Shown here: positions 41,800 to 53,269 of the stretch, piece after piece
Position numbering within the stretch: the stretch's first letter is position 1
Layout of the letters: every line of letters starts with the position of its first letter
DNA from: Sorex araneus
Taxonomy: Eukaryota; Chordata; Mammalia; Eulipotyphla; Soricidae
Assembly: GCF_027595985.1 (NCBI RefSeq)
Contig: NC_073305.1
Coordinates: 86,980,626 to 87,044,625 of the forward strand
Length of the DNA: 64,000 bases
Direction: 5' to 3'
Position numbers and translations under genes: made by a program
Notes under the pieces: model-generated
The model's input: the letters and a program-made list of their open reading frames with translations, nothing else
The model's database searches: none
Told to the model about the DNA's origin: nothing

Positions 41800-42284
41800 G
41801 AGCTAGGCACTCTGACAGGAAGGAACCTTCAGGTATTGTCCTTTTGGAAGGGAGTGAAAATACTATGGACTCAAGGAAAGAAGCCCAATGCTGATGCACA
41901 GAAGGGTGAAACAGGATAGTCATTAGTAATAGTCACCAAAATACTGTTCTTCACTACTTCCAGGAACCAAGAGACTTATACTTCTTGGCCTCTTTACAGT
42001 ATGACTTGGCCTATCATCTCTAAGTAGAAGCGGAGTGTGACAGTAAGTGTGTCATTTCTAGGCAGACTCTAAACCAGTGTGACTTTTCTTGCCCTGTCTG
42101 GAGATTCTGGTACTAAGGGAGGAAATGATGGCACAGAGAGAAGTTCTGGCACTGAGTACAGTAAGCAGAGCTCCCATGCTGACCTACATTTCACAGAACT
42201 AAGCCTCCATCCCTACAGACCACTGGTACTTTATGATTACTTGTGATTGCACCAAATATCATAGTCTACACTGCCTGTTAAGAT
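41800..42284. other. Intergenic, no gene seen
   Basis: Unique-looking sequence; no recognised feature. Confidence 0.45.
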
Positions 42285-43265
42285 CACTGTATCACTGTAT
42301 CACTGTCATCCCGTTGTTCATCAATTTACTCAAGCAGCCACCAGTAATGTTTCCACTTGTCCCAGCCCTAAGATTTTTTTTTTTTAATTTTGATTTTTTT
42401 TATTGAATCACCATGAAAAAAGTTACAAAGCTTTCAGGTTCAAGTCTCAGTCACTCAATGATCAGACCCCCATCCCTTCACCAGTGCACTTGTTCCACCA
42501 CCAAGAACCCCAGTATGTGTGGCTAATGATCTTCACTTTATTCTCTCTATAGTTTGAATACATTCAATATTTCAACAGAAAACTATTATTATTTGGAATT
42601 TTCCCCCAACAATCAAGCCTGCTGAAAAGGCATCATTTGATAATTTGTTTCCCATTGCTGAGAATGAAGCTTATATGAGCTCTGGATTTGTATTTCTGAT
42701 ATTTTAGCTCAGTTCACAGTCTACATGCATTTCTGTAAGAAGCCGCTGGGTGCCAAAAGTGGTTAGTAGGCCTCCAGGATCATAGTCTTTAAGGAGCAGA
42801 GGAGCCGTTTTGTGTGTGGCTGCTCCGGATCTCATGTGGGCTAAGAGCGTGCCGGTAACTGCCGGTAACACCCCCCATTCCAAGATCTCCTGCACGCCAC
42901 ATCACTGCAAGCTTGTACCTCTGGGTAGTGGGTTCTAGAAGATGGCGGTCGCCACATGGGTGCCACTGCCGCCAACCCCACCAAAAGAAAAGGTCGAGAG
43001 AAAAAAACCTTTCCCCTCCCACCGGCCCTGAGATTTTAGCTGCCTCTCCTTACTCCTTTTACCCAATGATTGGAGGCTCTTTTCAGAGTCAGGGGAATGA
43101 GACCTGTTATTGTTACTGTTTTTGGCATATCGAATACACCACGGGTAGCTTGCCAGGCTCTGCCATGCGGGGGAGATACTCTCGGTAGCTGCTGGTCTCT
43201 CCGAGTGGGGTGGAGTAGTCGAACCCAGTTGGCTGCGTGCAAGGCAAATGTCCTACCCGTTGTGG
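42285..43265 (-). mobile_element. SINE type C split by a retroposon
   Basis: Left part: tail and acttgtcccagccctaagattt. Right part from 43,026: ccctgagattttagctgcc, caggggaatgagacc, body and antisense head to about 43,265. The intervening 42,378-43,025 is an insertion. Confidence 0.88.
42378..43025 (-). mobile_element. 648-bp retroposon with L1-type 3' end
   Basis: Begins with a T run (antisense poly(A)), then attgaatcaccatgaaaaaa and gttacaaagctttcaggttc. TSD ccctaagatttt / ccctgagatttt (42,366-42,377 and 43,026-43,037, one mismatch). The 5' end (right side) includes ttctagaagatggcggtcgc, GC-rich and unlike the 3' half. Family unassigned. Confidence 0.75.
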
Positions 43266-43399
43266 CTGTTGATTCGTTTTTCTTTCTTTGTTTGAGTCAA
43301 ATATTCAAGCTTATCATTTTCTTCCTAGAATCCCCGTAAATCAAAAGCCACACTCCATAATGACTAACCTTCCCCACCTTTTAATTAATTAATTTACTT

Positions 43400-43592
43400 A
43401 TTTATTTACTTATTTATTTATTTTGCTTTTTTAGGGTCACATCCAGCAATGCACAGGGGTTACTCCTGGTCTTCTACTCAGAAATTACTCCTAGCAGTGC
43501 TTGGGGGCGAACCATGTGGGATGCTGGGAATTGAACCCGGGTCAGCTGTGTGCAAGGCAAACACCCTACCCTCTGTACTATCACTCCAATCC
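43400..43592 (-). mobile_element. SINE type A
   Basis: (ttta)n tail, ggtcacatccagcaatgcac, aaccatgtgggatgctggga, head to actatcactccaatcc. Confidence 0.9.
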
Positions 43593-43704
43593 AAGCCGCC
43601 TTTTTTTTTTTAATAGTTCAACATTTTCCCTATGAAGAAATTTTCAAGAAGTCAATTTTAGTTTCATTTTAAGAATTAGAGAATTCAAAAAAATTAGAGA
43701 ATTC

Positions 43705-43888
43705 ATGGATGGAGCAATAGTATAGTAGATAGAACATTTGGCTGTGTGCAGCTGACCAGGTTCCATCCCCTACATCCCATATGCTTCCCTGAGAAGCACC
43801 AGGAGCATTTCCTGCGTGCAGAACCAGGACTAACCCCTAAGCATCTCCAGGTATGGCCTCAAAACAAAACAAACAAACAAACAAAAAA
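43705..43888 (+). mobile_element. SINE type A, diverged
   Basis: tggatggagcaatagtatag, box B gttccatcccc, caggtatggcctcaaaacaa and an (aaac)n tail. Confidence 0.8.
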
Positions 43889-43891
43889 GAG

Positions 43892-44054
43892 TTCATGTGC
43901 TGAAGAGATAGTACAGGGTCAAGGAACTTGTCTTGTATGCTAGTGAGTCTAGTTCGATCCACACACAGCATCACTGTGGTTCCCTGAACACCATCATGAG
44001 TGATCCTGAGCACGAAATGAGGTAGGAGTAAGCTCTGAGCACTGCCAGGTGTGG

Positions 44055-44058
<4 letters not shown>
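43892..44058 (+). mobile_element. SINE type A seeding a (TA)n repeat
   Basis: gctgaagagatagtacaggg to tgccaggtgtggca, then (ta)n at 44,059-44,093. Confidence 0.8.
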
Positions 44059-44097
<39 letters not shown>

Positions 44098-44129
44098 TAA
44101 AGACTGCATTAAACATACAATTAGTCATA

Positions 44130-44450
44130 TTAAAAATATTGTGTCAGGGGTGAGAAGGAGGAGGGTTGAGATTCTTGGGAGAAGGAGATCAGTGGCGGAT
44201 GTACTATTGGAATTATGTCCATGAAAACTATTATTAAAAGTATTGTAAACCACAAAAATAAAATGATAGTAGGAAAAAATGATGTGTCAACTGAGTTGTG
44301 TAGAAGGGAAAGGTGTTGGGCTCTTAGTGGAGGAAAGTGGATACAATTGATACACACTAATGCGTGTGGTGTTGGAATTATGTGCATGTGAAACCACAAA
44401 TAACAGTATTATAAATCAAAGAATCTAAAATTTTAATTAATAAAATAATT
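44130..44450 (+). repeat. Two related retroposon 3' ends in tandem
   Basis: attggaattatgtccatgaa ... agtattgtaaaccac and, 150 bp on, gttggaattatgtgcatgtg ... agtattataaatcaa. A third similar end is at 61,960-62,050 (attgtaaaattgttaaatca). Family unknown. Confidence 0.4.
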
Positions 44451-44724
44451 ACAATAATTGAAAATAAAAATACTAGGTCAGTTTTTTTCATGTGTTGAGT
44501 ATGTGAACATAGCAATTACTTCAAGCTTTGTTCAACAAAAGATAAAATATAGAAGCCCTCCAAGCCTTCTATAACTCTATGTGTGTGTTGTGTTAAGCAT
44601 ACAACTCAATTTTTTTGGCCTCAATTTTTTCTCTACCAGAGTGAAAAACAAAGAATCTATGTAAAGAGTTTCAAGGAAAAAAGAAAAAGAAAGCTAAAAA
44701 ACAGTGAAAGAAACTGGAAAACAA

Positions 44725-44790
44725 CTAAGGAGGTAGAACACATGCTTAGCACATGCGAGCCCCTAAATTCAATCCCCAGCACCACAGGCA
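44725..44790 (+). mobile_element. tRNA-headed SINE fragment
   Basis: aaggaggtagaacacatgct, tagcacatgcgagcccctaa, box B attcaatcccc. Confidence 0.5.
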
Positions 44791-44814
44791 CAGCCTCTAT
44801 TCAAATATATAAAT

Positions 44815-45095
44815 ATATATGGTCTCTCTCAAATATGTATGTATATGATCTGTCCCATATATATACATATATATATGGTCTGTCCCAAATATATATATGA
44901 TAAAATATATATATGATCTGTCCCAAGTGTGTGTGTATATAAAAAATATATATGGTCTGTCCCAAATATACATATATATGGTCTATCCCAAGTACATGTA
45001 TATATGTATATATATATGTATATATGTATATATATGTATATATGTATATATATGTATATATGTATATATATATGGTCTGTCCCAAATATATGGTC
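44815..45095. repeat. Composite minisatellite, ggtctgtcccaa core in TA repeats
   Basis: Core (g/a)(g/a)tctgtccca appears about seven times, separated by 10-80 bp of tatata/tatatg sequence. Frames full of Tyr and Ile are repeat artefacts. Confidence 0.85.
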
Positions 45096-45261
45096 AGAAA
45101 TGTGGCCCCGGGGGTAGAAAATAGACCTTGCTCGTGCCCTGGGTGCTATCCTCAACATTACATGGCCCTAGAACACTGTAGATCTTGGACACAACTGAGT
45201 TGGACCCTCAAAAATTAAGGAAAAGAAAGAAGATTGGTTCCCAGAGTGCTATGTAGGGAAA

Positions 45262-45438
45262 GAAAAAGAGAACAATAACCAGTAAGAAATTTCTAAAAGC
45301 TAACATGTCAAGGGAACTTCTATGATCGGTGAATTTAGCATTTGAATTATTTCCTGTCTATATTGTGCTTTCATTCTCTTTCATTCCACATCTGAGGTAA
45401 AATTCTGCTTACAAAGCAATCTTATGATGTCTACATAT
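45262..45438. repeat. Local duplicate, copy 1 (copy 2 at 46,034-46,200 and 46,381-46,400)
   Basis: ccagtaagaaatttctaaaa, agggaacttctatgatcggt, gaggtaaaattctgcttaca. About nine in ten bases agree with copy 2, 775 bp away, same orientation. Confidence 0.9.
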
Positions 45439-45770
45439 CATTGTTGATGTCTATAACAAACTTGGAGTTGCTAAGGAAAGTTACAGATGAAATAATAAAC
45501 ACCTTAATTCTGGGTTTATTCTGTGGAGGCCTTTGCATCAGAATAGTGTCTCCTAGTTAACAAAAATATCATTCACCACCCACCCAGTCTACATAGGCCA
45601 CTGTGCTGGGTACTTAGTAGTGGTCAGAGAAACAGAAAATAAAAGTGCCATCAACAAAAAGACAGAGGTAATCACCAGGACGAATATCCTTCACCCCAGA
45701 GAGACATGACTTCCATGTCAGAATATAAGGCACCTGTGCTTTGGAGAAAACTTACCTTGGGTCTTTCTGA
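45439..45770. other. Intergenic, no gene seen
   Basis: Unique-looking; no recognised feature. Confidence 0.45.
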
Positions 45771-45774
45771 AAAT

Positions 45775-45935
45775 TACAAAGAGATAGTACAGCAAGTTTG
45801 CCTTGCATGTGGCTGACCCAAGTCCTATCTCCAGTACTCCATGTAGTTCCCTGTGCCCCACCAAGAGTGATCCCTGAGCTCAGAGCCAGGAGTAAACCAT
45901 GCACTCTGTCAGATGTGGCCCCAAAACAAAAATAA
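45775..45935 (+). mobile_element. SINE type A
   Basis: acaaagagatagtacagcaa, ccttgcatgtggctgaccc, agatgtggccccaaaac end and an (aat)n tail. Confidence 0.8.
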
Positions 45936-46201
45936 TTATAATAATAATTTTTTAATCAAAGTACAAACATAGTCTATGGTAGAATCAGAGAAGGAGATTA
46001 CTATGCATACATATAATAAGAATAAACTGGAGAAAAGAAAAGTGGAGAAGAGTAACCAGTAAGAAACTTCTAAAAGCTAACATGGCAAGGGAACTTCTAT
46101 GATTGGTGAACTTTGCATTTGAATTATTTCCCTGTCTATATTGTGATTTCATTCTCTTTCATTCCATATCTGAGGTAAAATTCTGCGTACAAAACAATCT
46201 T

Positions 46202-46380
46202 GGGGCTGGAGTGATAGCACAGCGGGTGGGGTGTTTGCCTTGCACACGGACGACCCAGGTTCAATTCCCAGCATCCCATACGGTTCCCTGAGTATCACCA
46301 GGAGTAATTCCTGAATGCAGAACCAGGAACAACCCCTGTGCATTGCCAGGTGTGACCCAAAAAGAAAAAAAGAGAAAAAA
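46202..46380 (+). mobile_element. SINE type A inside duplicate copy 2
   Basis: ggggctggagtgatagcaca to tgtgacccaaaaag, A/G tail. TSD around acaatctt / gcaatctt. It interrupts the duplicated block, so it is younger than the duplication. Confidence 0.93.
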
Positions 46381-46400
46381 AGCAATCTTACGATGTCTAC

Positions 46401-47532
46401 ACAAGAGCAGAAGTATGTGGAGAGAGGGGGTCACCCCAAGAGGGGAGCCCACGAAGAATTGGGAGTGAGAAAGCAAGCAGCATCCACAAGGGCTTGTTCT
46501 CAAAGTTTACAGGAACATGGAGCTTGCTGGCACCAGCCAGGGGCTTATTTAAAATTGTAGACTCTCAAACCTCCACCCCAAACCTATTGAATTAGACCCT
46601 TCATTTTCTCAAGATCCCCCGGGGATTCGTATCAGATGAAAGTCTAGGACGCACTTCTTTATGGAACATTGAAGACAGCATGGGACTTCCCATAAAATTA
46701 TCGGAGGCTCACTAGATGCATTTTGTTTTCTGAAACTGAGAAATGGAGAATCGGGTACCCTTGAGACATGACTGGCATAAGCAAACAGGAGCTTGAAAGG
46801 AGCACTGCTCACCCTGGAAGACAAGGACCATACCCATTCTTCCTCTGAAGGAGGGCCCGACAGGGGTGAAGTGTACAGGAGAGGGAGGTTGTTCCATGTC
46901 AAAATTCAACAGCTGCTGCATTGAGGGTGGTTGACCCAGCCCCTCCCCCCAGGCTAGCTGCAGACAAGTTGAGGTTCCGTGCAGACTTTCACTGACTCAG
47001 CAATCAACCAACTTCCTGCGGCAGTGTGGATGGAATTAGTCAACCTGCTGTGGGGAGTCCTGGGCCTGGGGAAAGTCCGAGCGAGCGCTATCAAACACTG
47101 TTGAATTTTCCTCACTTCCACTAAAATTTCTCCTCAGCCAGTTTTCCTCAGGGTACAGGAAGCAGGAATTCAGCACAACTGTACCTGGGCTCCCCACTCT
47201 TCACCCTGCCTCAGTCATCTTAGCAACAATATTCAGGTGGCAGGCTGAGGTGGTGAGGATAACGTCATGTCATTTTGGTCTCCAGGGGACCAATTCTCAA
47301 GACATTGGCCACAGATAAGCAAACGAGTTCATTAGAAAAAGCAGAGACAATCCCCAGGATAAATATCCTGCTGATTTTTAAACAAAATATCAAAGGAAAT
47401 TTCCTTCCCACCTTGCAAGTGAGCTAAATTCTTAACAGTTTCACAAAAGGTGTATTTGAGTCCTCCCCATCTTCAGGCTTGTTTTCTTTCTCTTGGAATC
47501 ACCATTCCCATTCTTTCTTTTATAGATATCAT
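46401..47532. other. Repeat-free island, candidate regulatory DNA
   Basis: About 1.1 kb without recognisable transposons, rare in this window. Around 46,920-47,150 it holds an AP-1 site TGACTCA (46,993-46,999) and an ETS-like acttcctgcgg (47,010-47,020) 10 bp away. 11.7 kb upstream of the IL17F start. Function is inference from motif content and the lack of insertions. Confidence 0.3.
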
Positions 47533-47548
47533 CCAAATGCCTTGTTTC

Positions 47549-47731
47549 TTTTTTTATTTTTTATTTTTTTGCTTTTTGGATCACACCCAGTGATGCACAG
47601 GGGTTTCTCCTGGCTTTGAACTCAGGAATTATTCTTGGTCATGCTTGGGGGATCATAAGGGATGCTGAATCGAACCCGGGTCATCCATGTGCAAATCAAA
47701 CGCCCTATCTGCTGTACTACTGTTCCAACCC
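47549..47731 (-). mobile_element. SINE type A
   Basis: gctttttggatcacacccag, gggggatcataagggatgct, head to tactactgttccaaccc. TSD-like ccaaatgccttg on both sides (about 47,533 and 47,732). Confidence 0.9.
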
Positions 47732-47749
47732 CCAAATGCCTTGCTTCTT

Positions 47750-48620
47750 TCTCAAGCTCCATCTCCTACATCTTTCCCTCTTTTGGACACCCTACTTAAC
47801 TTCATGGCATTTCCTATAGCTATTATGTTGCGATGTCTTTTCTAGAGTTAAATCTCACAATGCTATGTGTTTTGGTGACTGAACTTTTAAAGTGTTTATT
47901 CCTCATCTGTTTTATGTGTCTTAACTCTTTAAAGGGGCATAACTGTGACTTCAGCTTTTTACTGTTCCCATCACTTCTACACCTGTACGCAGAGCTGAGG
48001 CTCAACAAATATTTATTCAATTGATTTTATTTACGTTGGTCTCAGCAGTAGTTAATTTTTTTCCCATCTAATTTTCTGCTAATGATACGAGTCAAAATGT
48101 GCCACTCCAGAGTATAAGCATTCGGCCAAAGGATTATTTTGAGCTGAAGGCAATTGAGAAAGGATAGACTCCAAAACAAAGGCTCTGTGCCCCCCTTTCT
48201 GTCTAAAATCAGGGCACAAATTTCCCTTTGTAAAGGTAACATAAATTCCTATCTTTAAAGATGTCCTCCTCTCTTATAACAGGAAGAAGTGAATGTCTTT
48301 AACCATGGGAGGCAATTTTTCTCATTGGAGAAGTTATCAGCTTGGGTCTGCATGTAACACCCTACTAAACAAGGCTTATCATATTTTAGCTTCTCCCAGA
48401 TATTTACCTTTCCCCAGTTAACTTCCTCTAGTAGTTCCAAAACTTCTCCCCCTTTGTCTAGTCATTTCCCCACAACATATCACTTTTTGTTAAAGTGGTA
48501 TAAAAATTCTATGTATATAAGTATTGATCAACCACTTCTTTAGATCATCATTTGTTTCCAGAAGAGATCTCTATATTCATGTGTAATGAATCCTTTCACC
48601 TATGAAACTGTCTTTTCTGT
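47750..48620. other. Intergenic, no gene seen
   Basis: Unique-looking AT-rich sequence. Confidence 0.45.
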
Positions 48621-48636
48621 TTAAATTGCAGAAACC

Positions 48637-48815
48637 AGGGCCAGAGAGATAGCACAGTGGATAGGACACTTGCCTGGTCAACCTGGGTTGATATCCAGCA
48701 TCCCACATGGTGCCTAGAGTACTGCCAAGAGTAACACCTGAGTGCAGAGCCAAAAGTAACCCCTTAATATTGCCGGGTGGATCCCAAACACCAATCAATA
48801 AATAACAAAATAAAT
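48637..48815 (+). mobile_element. SINE type A
   Basis: ggccagagagatagcacagt, head shortened (cacttgcctggtcaacctgg). Exact 14-base TSD aaattgcagaaacc at 48,623-48,636 and 48,816-48,829. Confidence 0.94.
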
Positions 48816-48829
48816 AAATTGCAGAAACC

Positions 48830-49234
48830 CAGGAACTGAATATAAGAAGGAAGAGGAGAAAGTGTTTCTCCCGATAAACCTTCCATTCCTATCCCCTGAA
48901 ATTACTAATTATAGGGGGCATACTTTGGAAAATATAAAGCTTTTACAATATTATCTTCATATACTTGGAAGCTGTGTAAAAGGGAAATGATAGAGAACTG
49001 TTACCAGACCTGGTACCAGACTGGGTCACACCCCCAGGTCTGACAAACATCTGGTTTGTGACACTGCAGAGAAAAAGCAAGCATGGACAAAGTGGGGGCA
49101 TTTGGACTGTACCATCTCTAAGATCTCTTCAACTTTGGGAACCTATGAAAACAAACTCTCCAAAGCATTGCTACTTTTGCCTAAACATTCCCAGAGTCTC
49201 AGTCTTGGGAGAAGGCTGAGAAAGCGTGCGTGCA

Positions 49235-49235
<1 letters not shown>
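48830..49235. other. Intergenic, no gene seen
   Basis: No recognised feature. Confidence 0.45.

Positions 49236-49288
<53 letters not shown>
49236..49288. repeat. (GT)n microsatellite
   Basis: About 26 units, preceded by gcgtgcgtgcatgcgtg. Alternating purine-pyrimidine, so Z-DNA prone. Confidence 0.96.
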
Positions 49289-50325
<1,037 letters not shown>

Positions 50326-50335
50326 TACTGTATTG

Positions 50336-50449
50336 CACCCATGGCGTATTCAATATGCCAAAAACAGTAACAACAAGTCTCACCATGGAGACATTACTGG
50401 TGCCTGCTCGAGCAAATCGATGAACAACGGGACAACAGTGCTACAGTGC
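50336..50449 (+). mobile_element. SINE type B, 5' truncated
   Basis: Begins at cacccatggcgtattcaata inside the body and keeps the tail acaacagtgctacagtgct. Exact 10-base TSD tactgtattg at 50,326-50,335 and 50,450-50,459. A clean truncated insertion. Confidence 0.94.
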
Positions 50450-50489
50450 TACTGTATTGGATGCTCATGATTCCATGAGGAAAAAAAAT

Positions 50490-50625
50490 TTTAAAAAGTG
50501 AAATCCCTTTGTTTCCCAGATGAAGAAACTAAGGCTTAAAGAATGCATGGAAAGCCACAGCTGATAATTAGCGAGTTAAAAGATACAACCCAGAGCCTCA
50601 GCTTTAAATCCAGAGAATAGGAAGA
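50490..50625 (+). mobile_element. MIR fragment
   Basis: cagatgaagaaactaaggct, ggaaagccacagctgataat, acccagagcctcagcttta in MIR order. Confidence 0.75.
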
Positions 50626-50847
50626 ACTTTTCCTCAGATGCAAGCTGGAGAATATTCCACATGTGCCAAGGGCTTGGTGGGAGGGTGGGAAGTAGTCAGA
50701 AGCTCAAATTTATAGAAGCATCTTCCACGTGATACCTGGGCTGGCATCAGGGTCCCTGAGCAATTTGGCCTGGGCTCTAGGGTGCATGAGAATTGCTCTT
50801 CTTACAAACGTTTATTTGTGAGTCAACAAGGTTAACACAATCCAGAT

Positions 50848-51030
50848 GGGCCCCCAGAGAAACATGACAGCAGGTAGGGTGCTTGCCTTGCAAGTAGCCA
50901 ACATGGGTTCAATCTCCTGCACCTTGTATGGTCCCCTGAGCACTTCAATGTGTCAGGGGCCCCCTTTGTGATTCCCGAGCAAAGACCCAGGAGTAAGCCC
51001 TGATCACAGCCAGGTGTGGCCCCCAAACCA
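50848..51030 (+). mobile_element. SINE type A with a foreign 20-mer
   Basis: aaacatgacagcaggtaggg to agccaggtgtggcccccaaa. The consensus after ctgagcac is replaced by aatgtgtcaggggccccctt, identical to 49,756-49,775. Confidence 0.85.
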
Positions 51031-51382
51031 ACAATAACTAAAAGGTGACACCTGGAAATTTCAGCAGCAGCTCTTAACACACCTCACTCTATTGTTTCTG
51101 GTTCTCAGAAATATTGTCAGGTAGAAAGTTGACTTTTTCATTCTTGCCATAAGAAACAATAGGAAAAACTTTTAAACTACTTCTTTTTACTACTCCCATA
51201 ATTTTGCATTGCAAGTATTACTGAAAGAATTCAATGGTCATGCAGGACACGTGATCTTAAAATTCTTATTTCAAATCTGAATCAGATTAAATATGAGGAT
51301 TTGAAAGGGTGTGGGTAGCACGTGGTAATTGTACCCAGTACCAGCCATGGCCCAGAACAAAGACCATCACTCATAGAAACAT
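51031..51382. other. Intergenic, no gene seen
   Basis: AT-rich, no recognised feature up to the RTE insertion's TSD. Confidence 0.45.
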
Positions 51383-51392
51383 GTTGCAATAT

Positions 51393-52560
51393 CACTTGTC
51401 ACTTGTATCACTTGTCATCCCTTTGATCTTTGATTTGCTCGAGCGGGCGCCAGTAAGTCTCCATTTGTCCCTGTCGCATGCTAGTGCAGCCCAATGATAC
51501 CTGCTTGCTCCAGGCACAGGAAGAGCCTCAAATCGTTCATTCAGGGATTTGGTGAAGAAATCTGACCATCTAGTTGGTGGGCGGCCACGAGGTCTTCTGA
51601 CGTCCCGTGGAATACAGTCAGTAACAGCTCAAGTCCAGCTGTCATCTCTGAATCACATTACATGACCGGCCCATCTGATTTTTTATGCCTTGGCAAACAA
51701 GACAGTGTCTCTGATTCTTGACCATCGACGGAGGTCAGAACTCCGGATTCCTTCTCTCATTTGAGTGAGATGTGATACTCCTAGCATAGCTCTTTCAATT
51801 CCTCTTTGGGATACCCTAATAGCGTCCTCATCCTGTTTGCATAGAGCCCAGATCTTTGAGGCATATATTAGTGTGGGAAGAATGGTGGAATCAAAAAGAT
51901 GTGCCTGGAGGTTCTTCATTCTCTTAACCACTTCTTCGACACTCTTGAAGGCATTCCACGCTGCTCTCTTCCTCCTGTGCAGTTCTAGCACCAAGTCGTT
52001 CCTCATGTTGATTTCTCGACCCAGGTACACATAGCTGCTGCATTCTGAGATGTTCATTCCATTGAGAGCAAATGGAGCTTCAGGGACCAGTTAGTTTTGT
52101 TGAGATTCAGCTGCAATCCAACCTTTCCACACTTGTGATCGAAGTCAGTCAGGATGTGTGCCGCTTGACTAATGTTTGGTGTTATGAGAACGATGTCATC
52201 AGCGAAGCAGAGGTGGTGAAATTGCCAACCTCTATCTTCACTCCCATTCCTTCCCATTCCAGTCATTGCATGATGTCCTCGAGGGTGGCACTGAGAGTTT
52301 CAGTGAAATGGTATCATTTCACCTGCCGCACCCCTCTCTTTACATCAATGATCACTTCCTTGTAGAATGGTGAAGTCCTCGTGGTGAATCCACAATACAG
52401 CTCGAGGAGGATTTTGATAAACTGAGTTTGAATGCCCTGTTTGGCCAGGGCTTCGATGACTGCCTCAGTCTCAACAGAATCAAAGGCCTTCTTTAAGTCG
52501 ATGAACGTTAGACAGAGCGGCATCTTGAACTCTCTCGAAACTTCAATGAGTTTGGTCAGA
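51393..52560 (-). pseudogene. RTE reverse transcriptase, C-terminal part, dead
   Basis: Three minus-strand frames at about 52,566-52,314, 52,266-52,054 and 52,057-51,683 carry successive RT pieces, so several frameshifts have occurred. The 3' end after ATKAKNxxxG-like sequence reaches the sequence shared with type B SINE tails (51,393-51,470). Confidence 0.92.
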
Positions 52561-53199
52561 GATGCGATAAAGGAAGACCTCAAAGAGAGAAGAGCAGCAG
52601 TGTTATCCAGTGCAGCAGAAGCCGGGAAAAGTATTCGCAATGCTTGCCTGTCCTTCGCCAACTATAAGACCAAGATGACTGCCCTCCGATGGCCCGACGG
52701 ATCTATCACATCTTCCAGAAAGGCAATGGAGAGAATTATTCATGACTTCTACTCGGATCTCTTTGAGAGCCATGTCCACCTGCCCACATACCAAATTCCA
52801 CAGGATGGATATGTTGCTCTCAATGTTCTCCCTTCTGAAATCCGACACGCCATTTCGTTAGTAAAGACGCGAACAGCACCTGGTCCGGACAAGGTCAGAC
52901 CCAAACACCTGAAGAATCTGCCGCCAGTACTCATCAATACACTGGCCCGACTCTTCACACGCTACCTGTCTGAATGCAAGGTTCCATCCCAGTGGAAAAC
53001 CAGTAGGACCGTTCTGTTGTACAAGAAGGGAGACATCCACGACATCGACAACTATCGCCCAATCTGCCTGCTGTCTGTCATCTGCAAGTTGTTCACTCGT
53101 GTCATCCTGAATAGAATAGGCAGAACACTAGACGAAGGACAACCATGCGAGCAAGCCAGGTTCTGAGGGGGATTCAGCACGATAGACCATATCCACACA
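52561..53199 (+). pseudogene. RTE reverse transcriptase, N-terminal part, inverted
   Basis: Open from 52,561 to a stop at 53,164 (reads CEQARF then TGA where glycine would be expected), continuing as FSTIDHIHT to the element's edge. The open frame seems to extend left to 52,432, but that part is the antisense of the other half and is not protein. Confidence 0.92.
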
Positions 53200-53269
53200 A
53201 CGTTGCAATATAAGCTGGTCATTTAGTAAAACTGTATCTGAAACTTACATAATGTTTTCCTGTAGAGAC

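Larger units (their letters stand above)
51393..53201 (-). mobile_element. RTE-clade LINE with inverted 5' half
   Basis: 1,809-bp single insertion with exact 10-base TSD gttgcaatat (51,383-51,392 and 53,202-53,211). Minus strand 52,560 to 51,393 encodes the C-terminal RT: motif LTFIDLKKAFDSVE, then FADDIVLITPN (catalytic ADD), then SSYVYLGREIN, AHLFDSTILPTLIYASKIWA and the 3' tail. Plus strand 52,561-53,199 encodes the part that should precede it: EDLKERRAAVLSSAAEAGKS, TAPGPDKV, NYRPICLLSVICKLF. Endonuclease and 5' end are absent. Frameshifts and stops make it non-functional. The two halves meet at consecutive protein positions. Confidence 0.95.

Noticed and set aside
52432-52560. N-terminal 43 codons of the longest open frame in the window (52,432-53,166)
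   Set aside because: This part is the antisense of the RTE reverse transcriptase; the frame is open only because of the inversion. It is not a new fusion protein.
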